Of a stretch of DNA of 64,000 nucleotides, positions 19,166-27,407 are shown in pieces. The notes below the pieces were generated by a model. It had not been told where the DNA came from and searched no databases. It was given only the letters and a program-made list of their open reading frames with translations. Each line of letters starts with the position of its first letter. Position 1 is the stretch's first letter. Position numbers and translations under genes: made by a program. This stretch comes from a bacterium (lineage in GTDB: Bacteria > Myxococcota_A > Bradymonadia > UBA7976 > UBA1532), in the NCBI GenBank assembly GCA_030427205.1, contig JAUHXC010000020.1, forward strand, positions 62,001 to 126,000, given 5' to 3'.

Positions 19166-19414
19166 TTGCCCCAGACCCGCGTCACCAGCACCGGGCAGAT
19201 CAGCCTGCCCAAGACCATTTTGCGCTACCTCAACCTCAACCCGGGCGATCGGGTGGAGTTCGACCGCACCGCCGACGGGCGCGTCGTGCTCAAGAAGGTG
19301 TGGGTGCACGAGCCCAAGCCGTTGATCCAGCCGAGCGCGAAGTCGGTGCTCAAGAACATGCAGGTGGACGTCGAGCACAGCGCCGAGCCCAAGCCCAAAC
19401 GCACCGACGACTGA
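19166..19414 (+). CDS. AbrB/SpoVT-type swapped-hairpin DNA-binding protein
   Basis: This is an 82-residue protein whose first 45 residues match the AbrB/MazE/SpoVT swapped-hairpin fold: RVTSTGQISLPKTILRYL, then LNPGDRVEF and GRVVLKK. The C-terminal 35 residues are charged and probably disordered. The start is a TTG one base after the helicase stop, with GGAG about 8 nt upstream, so expression is tied to the helicase. Possible roles are a small transcriptional regulator, possibly of its own operon, or an antitoxin-like protein. No toxin partner is adjacent: the next gene is an ATPase 59 nt downstream. Confidence 0.82.
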   Translation: MPQTRVTSTGQISLPKTILRYLNLNPGDRVEFDRTADGRVVLKKVWVHEPKPLIQPSAKSVLKNMQVDVEHSAEPKPKRTDD

Positions 19415-19473
19415 CGGCCAGGGCGCTCGGCTCCGACTGGTCGCTGGCGACATGCTCTGATAGAACGGCTGCG

Positions 19474-20538
19474 ATGAAGATTCGGCGTCTCACGGTCCGC
19501 AACTTTCGTGGACTCGACTCAGCGAGTCTCGACTTCACCGACGGTGATGGTCGAGTGCGACCGCTGACCGTCATCGTGGGTCCCAACCGATCGGGGAAGA
19601 CGACTTTCCTGGACGCACTGCACTTGGTGCACGCGTCTCTGGGCAATGCCCGTCGGCCGGCTCTGCGACCAGAGTTCGACCCCGATGATCCTCGACTGCG
19701 TCCAGATCCGAATCGCCCGATCCAGGTCGAGATCGAGTGGTCGTTCGACAGCAAGGACGAGTGGTTCGCCCTCGTCGACGTCGCCACAGCGCTGGGCGAT
19801 ACCCCTCCACCTTGGGCGGAGCGGTATGCCATGACATTCCACTGGCCGAGGCCGGACACTGGCCACTTCGGGGTGGTCGAGCAATCCCCCGACTTCACCA
19901 ACCTCGCCTTCCGGGGGCGGGGACAAACGAGAGTCGGTCTCTCGCGACGGGTCGTCGAGGTCGCTGTTCTCGAGCGTGTCGGCGGTCTCTTGTACCTCGA
20001 TCAGCGGCGCGCGATCGATCACCATCGCAACCTGTCCCGGCCGGCCTCTTCCGACGATCTGGCAGAGTCGGCGAGCGCGGGGGACATTCTGCCGTGGCTC
20101 GAACTGCAAGCGAGGCTGGATACGCGTTGGGACCCCGAAACCAAGGGCCCGAGCGGCTGGACGCGGTGCCGACAGATCTTCGCCCGGCTGGCACGGCCGT
20201 CGACGATCGACGACATGGAGCCGTTCCTCGACGGCTACGATCTCCGGTTTCGCGATACCCGGACCGGCACCACCTACTTCCTGGCAGGCACCAGCAGCGG
20301 AGAGCGTATGCTCCTCCGGATCACTGCCAGCCTGACCGCCTTCGGCCCACGGCGTTCGGTGGTCCTGATCGACGAGATCGAGCAGCATCTACACCCCCGC
20401 TGGCAGCGTAGCCTCCTGCACTTCTGCCGTTCGGGCTACGAAGGCGATACGCAGTTCATCGTGACGACCCACAGCGACAGCATCTTGCGCTATGTCGATC
20501 CGACCGCGGTGATCTCGCTGGGTGGTCTCGATCAGTGA
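19474..20538 (+). CDS. AAA/OLD-type ATPase, PARIS AriA-like
   Basis: This is a 354-residue ABC-class ATPase of the RecF/OLD/AAA15 type. Walker A is GPNRSGKT (36-43), the signature is SSGERML (274-280), Walker B is VVLIDEIE (296-303) and the H-loop is TTHSDS (331-336). No membrane segment or nuclease domain is fused to it. ATG at 19474 begins with MKIRRLTVRNFRG, the usual N-terminal strand of this family. It overlaps the next gene by 4 nt (GTGA). An ATPase of this kind paired with a DUF4435/TOPRIM-like partner is the layout of PARIS, where AriA senses a phage trigger and restrains AriB. It is shorter than typical AriA, so another OLD-like defence pair is possible. Codons ending in A or T look more frequent than in neighbours. 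Confidence 0.82.
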   Translation: MKIRRLTVRNFRGLDSASLDFTDGDGRVRPLTVIVGPNRSGKTTFLDALHLVHASLGNARRPALRPEFDPDDPRLRPDPNRPIQVEIEWSFDSKDEWFALVDVATALGDTPPPWAERYAMTFHWPRPDTGHFGVVEQSPDFTNLAFRGRGQTRVGLSRRVVEVAVLERVGGLLYLDQRRAIDHHRNLSRPASSDDLAESASAGDILPWLELQARLDTRWDPETKGPSGWTRCRQIFARLARPSTIDDMEPFLDGYDLRFRDTRTGTTYFLAGTSSGERMLLRITASLTAFGPRRSVVLIDEIEQHLHPRWQRSLLHFCRSGYEGDTQFIVTTHSDSILRYVDPTAVISLGGLDQ

Positions 20539-21305
20539 CGCTCACCGTCTTCTGCGAAGGTGCCGACAACGGGCCGGACATCCGGCTGATCGAAGCAGCC
20601 CGCTTCGCGCTCGAAGGCGAGTCGGAGCTCGCTCAGGAGACTGAGGTGCGCGCTGCGGGATCACGGGGCGACTTGAACCCTCTCCTGCGACTGGAGCATC
20701 GGTTCGGCGACGTACGCGCGCTGCGGGATCGTGACTTCAGCCCGCGAGGGGTCGTCGACGCGCAGCGGGCCAAGCCCCACCGCTCCTTCCCCCTCAGCCG
20801 GCACTGCATCGAGAGCTACTTGCTCGACACCGGACTGATCTCGGGCATTGCAGGGATCCCATCGGACGAGTACGAGTCGCTGCGCGACGCCGCGGCGGCT
20901 GAGCGACTCTGGATGGATGTACATCGCGGTGTCATCGAGCAGTTCTGCGCTCGGCATCGGCTTCATCCAGCGCGGGGCACTGAACAGGTGCGCGACAGGG
21001 CTGCCGCCACGGCGGCGGTCGAGACCTCGCTCAATGCCTTTCTGGCCCGTATCGAGACCCGTATGGACAGCTTCGACGTTGCTCACGAGGTCGAGGCGAT
21101 GCGCCTGGACATGCAGCGAGACGGGCCGCTCTGGAGTCGTGTCGATGGCAAGAAGCTCTTGCGAGACATACACGGCCGCCTGAACCGGAAGGGTATGCGA
21201 CTCGGCAAACAACAGCGGTTCGAGCAGGCGCTCCTCACCCGCGCGGAACTCGACCCACCGGCTGCGCTCGTCGACGACGTGCGTGCGCTTCTCGAGACGA
21301 TCTGA
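20535..21305 (+). CDS. DUF4435/TOPRIM-like protein, PARIS AriB-like effector candidate
   Basis: This is a 256-residue protein starting at a GTG that overlaps the ATPase stop by 4 nt. It has the pattern of a minimal TOPRIM fold as found in DUF4435: an early acidic FCEGADN (Glu8), RALRDRDF with Asp65 and Asp67, and CIESYLL with Glu93. The C-terminal half is helical and charged. In PARIS the equivalent protein, AriB, is a TOPRIM nuclease released on phage infection that attacks host tRNA. Here nuclease activity and the PARIS label are inferences from motif layout and gene pairing; similarity is too weak by eye to be certain. It converges with an opposite-strand secreted protein gene 41 nt downstream. 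Confidence 0.75.
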   Translation: MTLTVFCEGADNGPDIRLIEAARFALEGESELAQETEVRAAGSRGDLNPLLRLEHRFGDVRALRDRDFSPRGVVDAQRAKPHRSFPLSRHCIESYLLDTGLISGIAGIPSDEYESLRDAAAAERLWMDVHRGVIEQFCARHRLHPARGTEQVRDRAAATAAVETSLNAFLARIETRMDSFDVAHEVEAMRLDMQRDGPLWSRVDGKKLLRDIHGRLNRKGMRLGKQQRFEQALLTRAELDPPAALVDDVRALLETI

Positions 21306-21346
21306 GCTATCGGGCGTACGGCGACCGCTGTCAGCCGACAACACCA

Positions 21347-22279
21347 TCAGCGGATGGTCTCGCGCACCTCGAACTCGGCGGTCAGCCGGCGGTGCACCGA
21401 GACCCGGACCCGCGGCCAGGGGCCGTCCACCGGGCGGCGGGCGATGTATTTGATCTCGTCGCGCCCCAGCTTGTAGCCCACCGTCACCCGATGCCGACCC
21501 GGCTGCAGCGGCGCGACGGGTCCTCCCAGCCAGGGCAGCTCACCGGCGGTCCCCCGGCCGCCGCTGGGCAACGCACCGACCGGATTCATCGTCCCACAGA
21601 AGCCGCTGCCCCGCGGCGCCCGGCGCACGTGCTGGCCTTCGAGCCGCTCGAAGCGGGTCACGAACCAGCCGACGTATCCATCGCCATAGACGGTCAGCGC
21701 GCTGTCGTTGACCACCGTCCACAGCAGATCGTCGACCGGCTGCCGCTGTTCGAGGCGCAGGCCGCGGGGCGGGCGCATGGTGAAGTCGATGTCGACGTAG
21801 AGCAGCTGCGGCACGTCGGCCCCCGGCGCCAGGGCCCGGCGGATCTCGATGGGCAGCACCGCGTCGTCGGGATCGGCGGTGGGCGTCCGGCAATGGGGCT
21901 CGGTCGGCGGCTCGGCCCCCGCGGGGGGTCGGGCGTAGACCAGCCCCAGGTCGAACGCGCCCATCGCGCCGTGCAGCGGCACCACCGTCGAGACCCGATC
22001 GCCGGCGATCTCGACGGTGATCCGGTAGCGGCCGGGTCGGTGATAGATCCCGCGCAGGGGCACGGGGGTCATCGGCTCCACCGAGGGCCACCAGTCGGTC
22101 CACACCGTGCCGTCGGGGCGCTCGACCCGCAGCTCGACCGGCGGGGTGACGAGCGGGCCGACGACGTAGAGCGACGCCGCGGGCGGGTCGGGGTCGGGGC
22201 CCGGCCGCAAGGCGCCGGCCGCGGGCGTGGCGAGCAGGCAGGCCAGCGTGAGGGATACGGCGCGGAGCGGGCGAAGCAT
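21347..22279 (-). CDS. Secreted protein of unknown function
   Basis: This is a 310-residue exported protein with signal peptide MLRPLRAVSLTLACLLATPA. The mature part looks mostly beta, with a segment VELRVERPDG near the start resembling an Ig-like or carbohydrate-type beta domain, and a later basic C-terminal strand pair. There is no lipobox, no membrane segment beyond the signal and no recognised catalytic motif. The ATG follows GGAGG. It is the last of three same-strand genes after a small lipoprotein and a methyltransferase, with gaps of 96 and 29 nt, so an operon is possible. Confidence 0.65.
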   Translation of the reverse strand: MLRPLRAVSLTLACLLATPAAGALRPGPDPDPPAASLYVVGPLVTPPVELRVERPDGTVWTDWWPSVEPMTPVPLRGIYHRPGRYRITVEIAGDRVSTVVPLHGAMGAFDLGLVYARPPAGAEPPTEPHCRTPTADPDDAVLPIEIRRALAPGADVPQLLYVDIDFTMRPPRGLRLEQRQPVDDLLWTVVNDSALTVYGDGYVGWFVTRFERLEGQHVRRAPRGSGFCGTMNPVGALPSGGRGTAGELPWLGGPVAPLQPGRHRVTVGYKLGRDEIKYIARRPVDGPWPRVRVSVHRRLTAEFEVRETIR

Positions 22280-22375
22280 GGCGGCCTCCGGTGCGGGGCT
22301 GGATGCACCGAGTCTCGCCTGCCTGCGCGCCGGCGAGGGAGTGCAGATCCCTGCGGGGGCATGTCGCGGGTCGGG

Positions 22376-23008
22376 TCAGCCGCCCATGCGGCAGACGAGC
22401 AGCCGGTCGTCGCGCCAGATCGAGGTCAGGTCGGGCCGCTGCGGCAGGGGCAGGTCGACGGTGCAGATGCGGAGCGGGCGGGCGATGGCCGCGAGGTCGT
22501 CGAGCAGCCGGTCGAGGCGGTCACCGCTGAAGGGGCAATACAGGAAGAAGACCGTGCCCCGGGCGATCTGCGCGCGCTGCGCGGCCACGTCGCCGGCGAC
22601 GACGGTGAGGCGGTCGAGCTCCAGCGTGCTCACCAGCGCCCGGGCCTCGGCCACGAGGCCGGCCTGGACCTCGACGGCGATCGTGTCGGCGCCGGTGAGC
22701 AGGTGCACCAGCGCCGCCGCGCGGCCGACGCCGGCGCCGACGTCGACGAAGACGTCGTCGGTGGTCACCGCGGCGGCCTCGATCATGCGCAGCAGCGTCT
22801 CGACGTCGCACGGCAGATACGGCACGCAGCCCCGCGGCAGGTCGGGGCCGTCGGCGTGCAGCGGGTCGATGCCCAGGGCGCGGTCGGCCCAGCGGTCTCT
22901 TTCGGTCGGGGGCACCGCCAACAGCGCGGCGTGAAACTCGGCGGGGCTCACCGCCCCGGTCGAGAGGCGGCGATGCATGCGGTCGGCGTCGATGAGGGCG
23001 GCGTGCAC
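22376..23008 (-). CDS. Class I SAM-dependent methyltransferase
   Basis: This is a 210-residue protein with the class I Rossmann methyltransferase core: motif I VFVDVGAGVGRAA, an acidic residue at the end of strand 2 (AVEVQ), and a VVAGD motif in the position of the third strand. FLYCPFSG follows where many members have an aromatic catalytic loop. The layout resembles DOT1-like or histone-type methyltransferase cores found in bacteria, but the substrate cannot be told. The GTG start at 23008 is the only one that preserves the N-terminal helices. It lies between a small lipoprotein gene and a secreted protein gene on the same strand. Confidence 0.75.
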   Translation of the reverse strand: MHAALIDADRMHRRLSTGAVSPAEFHAALLAVPPTERDRWADRALGIDPLHADGPDLPRGCVPYLPCDVETLLRMIEAAAVTTDDVFVDVGAGVGRAAALVHLLTGADTIAVEVQAGLVAEARALVSTLELDRLTVVAGDVAAQRAQIARGTVFFLYCPFSGDRLDRLLDDLAAIARPLRICTVDLPLPQRPDLTSIWRDDRLLVCRMGG

Positions 23009-23037
23009 CGCGCGACGCTATCAGATCGACGGGCGGA

Positions 23038-23379
23038 TCACTCCACCGGGCAGCGGCCCTCGAACCACTCGCCGCAGGTGCAGTCGTCGATGAGCGACTG
23101 CGCGGCGAGGGTGCCGACCTGCTCGGGGCACTCGTCGCCGTTCTGCCAGTCGTCGCAGCCGCAGAAGAGCAGGGTCGTGCCGTCGTCGGCGCAGAGGAAG
23201 TTACCGCCGTCGGTGACCGCGTTGATCGAGCCGTCGTCTTCGAGCACCACCTCGCAGGGCTCGCCGTGGGCGAGCACCGGCTCGGGCTCGGGCAGCGGCT
23301 CGAGCTCGATGTCGTGGCCGCAGCCGGCGGCGAAGGCGAAGAGCGAGAAGAGGGCGGCGATCTGAACGAGAAGACGCAT
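23038..23379 (-). CDS. Small Cys-containing lipoprotein
   Basis: This is a 113-residue lipoprotein. The signal peptide ends in FAAGC, followed by an acidic Glu/Pro linker (ELEPLPEPEP) and a compact domain with about seven cysteines (FLCADDG, LFCGCDD, DDCTCGEW). The Cys content suggests a disulfide-bonded extracytoplasmic fold. No family is recognised. ATG at 23379 is chosen over an upstream in-frame ATG because it opens the signal peptide directly and has CGGAG upstream. It shares a 171-nt divergent region containing a nested inverted repeat with the secreted protein gene at 23551. Confidence 0.65.
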   Translation of the reverse strand: MRLLVQIAALFSLFAFAAGCGHDIELEPLPEPEPVLAHGEPCEVVLEDDGSINAVTDGGNFLCADDGTTLLFCGCDDWQNGDECPEQVGTLAAQSLIDDCTCGEWFEGRCPVE

Positions 23380-23387
23380 GGTGGGCT

Positions 23388-23439
23388 CCGGTGAGTCTGT
23401 GTGCCGCTGCCCGACGACGGCGTCGGCGGATCTCACCGG
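23388..23439. promoter_or_regulatory. Nested inverted repeat in a divergent intergenic region
   Basis: An outer 8-bp perfect inverted repeat (CCGGTGAG at 23388-23395, CTCACCGG at 23432-23439) encloses an inner 6-bp one (CCGACG/CGTCGG, 23411-23426). It lies immediately upstream of the small lipoprotein start and about 110 nt upstream of the divergent gene, consistent with an operator or a structured 5' leader. Confidence 0.4.
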
Positions 23440-23550
23440 CGGCGCGCATTTTTGCGGGTGTTCTTGGCCGGCGAACAGATCGTTCGCGGCGGGTGTACGT
23501 GTCCGGCAGCCGAACCCGACAGCGCATCATTCGACCGCCAGGAGGACCCC

Positions 23551-24903
23551 ATGTCGCGCCCGCTCACCCGCCTCGCCCTCGCCGCCTGCCTCGCCGCCCC
23601 CATCACCGCCACGCCCGCCTCTGCCGAGCCGGCCAAGGTCGCCGCGCCCACCATCGACTACAGCCGGGTCATCCAGCGGGTCGTCGCGATGCCCGGCGAT
23701 GGCGACCTGCGCCAGCGCACCGCGAAGCTGGGCCTCGGGGTGATGAACGTCATGTGGGAGGATACCGGCCGCGCCGCCGGCTCGTCCCTCGGCCCCAACA
23801 TCAGCGACCTGACGCTGCAAGTGCGCGAGAAGACGGCGTACGGCCTGCGCACCCACCTGCTGCCGGTCATCCGCCACCCCAACTTCAGCGACAAGACCGC
23901 CGACGTGCCCGCCGATTCGCTCTGGGTGCGGGTCGGCAACCAGCGCGCCCACGCCGACGGCGAGGACGTCGACAGCTCGACCCTGAAGTCGGTGCCGCTG
24001 ACCCACCTGCTGGCGAATATGGGCGCCTTCTTGTCGGACCCGCAGAGCCTGAAGGGCAGCGGTGACTTCCTCGCCGAGCGCGATACCCACGTCCTCGTCA
24101 GCGCGCAGCACGTCTTCGTGCCGCTGCCGATGCAGGGCAAGGCCGAGTTCAACCCGGTGCTGTTCAACTACCAGAGCGCGCCCGACTCGCCGGCGGTGCT
24201 GACCCTGCTCGTCACCCGCCAGGGCACCAGCGCGACCATCATCGAGAACCGCGCCGGCGACCAGACCCTGCAGGGCTGGGGGCAGCAGCTCTACTTCAAC
24301 AAGGGCGGCGAGCGCACGGTCTTCACCGCCGAGCGGCGCAGCGCCGTGGCCGCGCGCATCGAGCAGACCCGGGCCGTCGGCGGCACCCTCGACGCCCAGG
24401 ATCGCGGCGCGCTCGAAGAGGGGGCCGACATGATGCTGATCGTGCAGGTGCCGCTGGTGCACGAGGGCCGCGGCTTCCTCAACGGTATGGAGGGCGGCAT
24501 GCTCGAGCTCGACTCGGCCGCGGACTTCGACGGCGCGCCGATGCCGGCCAAGAGCATGCGCCGCACCCGCGGCGAGTCGAACGTCGAGCAGGCGGTGCTG
24601 GGCCACGGCGAGGTGCTGGGGCCGTTCCGCGAGATGGGCGGGCTCGAGCTGAAGCGCGACGCGCGGTTTCCCATCCGGGTCACGGTGCAGTTCTACAAGG
24701 CGACGAGCAACGGCGTGATCAGCGACGCCGACCTGAAGGCGGCCCACGACGACATCGAGCGGGTCTACGCCGACGGGGATTACGTCGGCTCGCTGGTGGT
24801 GCCCGAGGGCGAGCGGACCCGGCCCACCGATTGGATCAAGGACGATCCCCAGGGCGGCGCGTGGTGGCCGATGCCCGACTGGAGCTGGTTCGGCTGGCGC
24901 TGA
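23551..24903 (+). CDS. Secreted protein of unknown function
   Basis: This is a 450-residue exported protein. AGGAGG lies 5 nt before the ATG, a strong start signal, and the product opens with signal peptide MSRPLTRLALAACLAAP. The mature protein is soluble-looking, with alternating beta and helical segments, a repeated use of short Thr/Val strands, and a Trp-rich C-terminal tail (WWPMPDWSWFGWR). It resembles no family I can name with confidence. It stands alone between divergent and convergent neighbours, so is probably monocistronic. Confidence 0.65.
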   Translation: MSRPLTRLALAACLAAPITATPASAEPAKVAAPTIDYSRVIQRVVAMPGDGDLRQRTAKLGLGVMNVMWEDTGRAAGSSLGPNISDLTLQVREKTAYGLRTHLLPVIRHPNFSDKTADVPADSLWVRVGNQRAHADGEDVDSSTLKSVPLTHLLANMGAFLSDPQSLKGSGDFLAERDTHVLVSAQHVFVPLPMQGKAEFNPVLFNYQSAPDSPAVLTLLVTRQGTSATIIENRAGDQTLQGWGQQLYFNKGGERTVFTAERRSAVAARIEQTRAVGGTLDAQDRGALEEGADMMLIVQVPLVHEGRGFLNGMEGGMLELDSAADFDGAPMPAKSMRRTRGESNVEQAVLGHGEVLGPFREMGGLELKRDARFPIRVTVQFYKATSNGVISDADLKAAHDDIERVYADGDYVGSLVVPEGERTRPTDWIKDDPQGGAWWPMPDWSWFGWR

Positions 24904-24993
24904 GCCCCGCGGGCCCGTCCAGCGCATGGCGGCCCATGCCTCGTCCTGCGCGCTGGCGGCAGCGTCGCGCGTCGATCGGCGCGCAACCGGCGA

Positions 24994-25881
24994 TCAGAAC
25001 CGGCCGGTCACCCCCAGGCTCCAGCCGGGGCCGGTCGGGTCGAACGCGCCCGGGTCGACCCCGCCCGACGACCACTCGGTCTGAAACGCCTGATCGTAGT
25101 AGCCCTCGAGCACCACGCCGACGCCGAAGCGGCCCATGTAGGGGATGAAGCGCGGGCTGATCGGCCAGAACTCGAGGCCGGCGGCGGCCCGGGCGCCGAA
25201 CTGCCACGGGTCGTCCTCGAAGCGCTCCCGGGCCCACAGCTCGTCGCCGATGGCCAGGCGGTACCAGTGCACCGTCGGGCCCAGCCGGCCATAGGCCGAC
25301 AGCCCCAGCCGGTCGAAGCGATGCCGGTAGACCGCTGACAGGAAGATCGAGTTGTCCTGCCAGTGGGTGTCGAGGCCGTAGACCTCGCCGAACTCGTTGC
25401 TGCCGGTGAACGAGAAGCCCACCGCCAGCGGCCCCCAGACCCGCACGTCGAGGCCGATCTCGGCGGCGAAGTGGTTGCGGCCGTCCCCCAGCACGTCGAA
25501 GGCCGGGTCGAGGTGGATGCGCATGCCCCAGCGCATCGTCAGGTGGATGTCGTCGTCGCCGGCGCGCCGCGGGCGGATCTCGGCGGTGTCGGATGCCTCT
25601 CCGGCGGCCGGGGCCGGGGTCTGGGGGGCCGACTCGGCCGGGGGCGCCTCCGGTGCAGGGTCGTGGCCTTCGGCGGCCGCCGGCGGCTCGGCAGGGGCCT
25701 CTGCGGGCGCTTCTGCCGGGGGATCGGACCCCTCTTCGGCCGCGGGCGGGTCCTCGGCGGCGTCGGCGGAGGCCTCGGCGGTCTCTGCGGGGTCCTCGGC
25801 GGGGGCCTCTTCGGGCGCCTGGGCCCACGCGCCGCCGGCCAGCAACAGCGTCATCAGGGCGATCGGGTATGCGCGCGTCAT
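24994..25881 (-). CDS. Outer-membrane beta-barrel protein with Ala/Pro/Glu linker
   Basis: This is a 295-residue protein. A signal peptide (to about residue 20, GGAWAQA) is followed by an 80-residue linker made of Ala, Pro and Glu with repeated PAEAPAE units. The last 190 residues alternate hydrophobic and polar residues with aromatics at strand ends, as in small outer-membrane barrels, and end in Phe, the usual last residue for assembly. It is the last gene of a four-gene operon whose members join by ATGA overlaps; the other three are propeller-like lipoproteins. The linker may span the periplasm or reach the peptidoglycan. The substrate or role is unknown. Confidence 0.7.
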   Translation of the reverse strand: MTRAYPIALMTLLLAGGAWAQAPEEAPAEDPAETAEASADAAEDPPAAEEGSDPPAEAPAEAPAEPPAAAEGHDPAPEAPPAESAPQTPAPAAGEASDTAEIRPRRAGDDDIHLTMRWGMRIHLDPAFDVLGDGRNHFAAEIGLDVRVWGPLAVGFSFTGSNEFGEVYGLDTHWQDNSIFLSAVYRHRFDRLGLSAYGRLGPTVHWYRLAIGDELWARERFEDDPWQFGARAAAGLEFWPISPRFIPYMGRFGVGVVLEGYYDQAFQTEWSSGGVDPGAFDPTGPGWSLGVTGRF

Positions 25882-27407
25882 CGGTCGAAGACCCCTTCGA
25901 GGAAGATCCCGTCCCGTCGCTGCAGGACCTCGGGGCTCAGGTCGGCGGTGGGGGCGACGACCACCCGGCCGGTATCGGGGCCGGCGAGCACCGCGACGAG
26001 CCGGTCGGCGCCGGGCACGTGCAGCAGCTGCTGCACGTCGGCGAAGTGCTCGGTCAGCGACACGGTCGAGGCGATGAGGGTATCGGTGGCCAGCACGGCC
26101 AGGTCGTCCGAGGCGGTCACCAGGTAGATCGCCGCGCCGTCGGGGGCGACGATGAGCGCCTGGATCTCGTCGGCGGCGTCGAGCGGGGTGGCGGTGCGGG
26201 CGTCGAAGTCGAGGATCACGACCCGGTTGCCGCCGACCCGGCCCACCGCCATGCGCCGCCCGGGGATGGGCTGCACGTCGCTGATGCTGCCGCCGACGAC
26301 CAGCGGCGTCAGCGCCCGGCCCCGCTGCTCTTCGAGGCGGTCGAGGTCGGCGAAGACCACGCCGGCGGCGCCCGCCTGCCACAGCAGCGCGAAGCGGCCG
26401 GGCGTGCCGTCGTCGCGCTCGGCTTCGAAGGGCAGGATCCGGCTGACGGGCAGGTCGCTCTGCACCGCGACCCGGCCGGCGGTGGTCGGCTCGATGACCG
26501 AGATGCCCGGCAGCGAGGGCTCGACGGCGAAGACCCGCGGGCCGGCGTCGACGGCGAGCACCGCGAAGTCGCTGGGGCGCTGGCCGGCGGGCAGCTGGTT
26601 GAGATACGGCCGCGGCACGACGCCCGGCTCGCCCTCGGCGAAGCCCAGCGCGAAGATATCGTCGGCGGCGGCGGCCCGCACGAAGGCGGCGAGGCCCTCG
26701 CCCGCTTCGGCCAGGGTCACCTCGGTCGGGGCGACCGTGCGGGTATCGCCGGCGAGGGTCAGGTGCACGATGACCTCGTCGGCCATCGGCGCGGCGAGGT
26801 CGAAGAGCGCCAGATAGCGGTTCGACAGCGCCCAGGCCAGCTGGCGCTCGGCGCCGGCGACGACCGCCTCGGGGCTGACGATGATCGACTGCGGCACGTC
26901 GCCGAACGAGCGCAGCGTGCGCTCGACGAGGGCCCCGGTCTCGAGGTCGACGATGGCCACCTGGTTGGGGTTCTGCAGCACCTGGCCGGTATCGGCGCCG
27001 CCGCTGAAGAGCACCGCCCGCCGGCGATCGGGGGCGAAGGCCACCCGGGCGTAGCGGCCGGTCAACGGGGTCTCGAAGACGGTCTCGGGGGCGCCGTTGT
27101 CGAAGATCACCCAGCGCACGGTCGGCTGGTCGTCGAGCAGCAACAGCCCGCTGCGATCGGGGCCGACGGCGGTCAGGGTCGGTGTCGCCGGCAGCGGGTC
27201 GAGCCGGGTGCGCATGCTCGCCGGGTCGAGGGTGAACAGCGCGGGCTGATCGCGCAGGGTCCAGACGACGTGGCGGTCGAGCGCCAGCGGCTGGCCGGCG
27301 CCGAGGCCCCGTTCGAAGGCCGGCGGGCGATCGCAGCCGAGGGCGGCGGCGCAGGCCACGGCGGCCAGGGGCAGAAGAGCGCGCGACAGGGCGCGGGCGG
27401 CGGTCAT
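25878..27407 (-). CDS. Propeller-like lipoprotein
   Basis: This is a 509-residue lipoprotein with lipobox ALGC near residue 25. The body shows repeated strand clusters of the kind VAIVDLETG, ISVIEP and VVILDFD, which suggest a beta-propeller of the YVTN/quinoprotein-like type. It is a divergent member of the group containing the next two genes upstream, but lacks their Cys-rich N-terminal knuckle. It overlaps the upstream gene by ATGA and the downstream barrel gene by ATGA. Protein binding or display on the cell surface is the likely role; no catalytic residues stand out. Confidence 0.7.
   Translation of the reverse strand: MTAARALSRALLPLAAVACAAALGCDRPPAFERGLGAGQPLALDRHVVWTLRDQPALFTLDPASMRTRLDPLPATPTLTAVGPDRSGLLLLDDQPTVRWVIFDNGAPETVFETPLTGRYARVAFAPDRRRAVLFSGGADTGQVLQNPNQVAIVDLETGALVERTLRSFGDVPQSIIVSPEAVVAGAERQLAWALSNRYLALFDLAAPMADEVIVHLTLAGDTRTVAPTEVTLAEAGEGLAAFVRAAAADDIFALGFAEGEPGVVPRPYLNQLPAGQRPSDFAVLAVDAGPRVFAVEPSLPGISVIEPTTAGRVAVQSDLPVSRILPFEAERDDGTPGRFALLWQAGAAGVVFADLDRLEEQRGRALTPLVVGGSISDVQPIPGRRMAVGRVGGNRVVILDFDARTATPLDAADEIQALIVAPDGAAIYLVTASDDLAVLATDTLIASTVSLTEHFADVQQLLHVPGADRLVAVLAGPDTGRVVVAPTADLSPEVLQRRDGIFLEGVFDR

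Noticed and set aside
14245..19218. A 1657-residue reading frame on the minus strand
   Set aside because: Only its last 754 residues (maeB) are real; the rest is the mirror of the helicase gene, lacks domain logic and comes from GC-rich codon bias.
19166..19414. AbrB-type protein as antitoxin of a toxin-antitoxin pair
   Set aside because: No toxin-like small gene is adjacent; the neighbours are a helicase and an ATPase.
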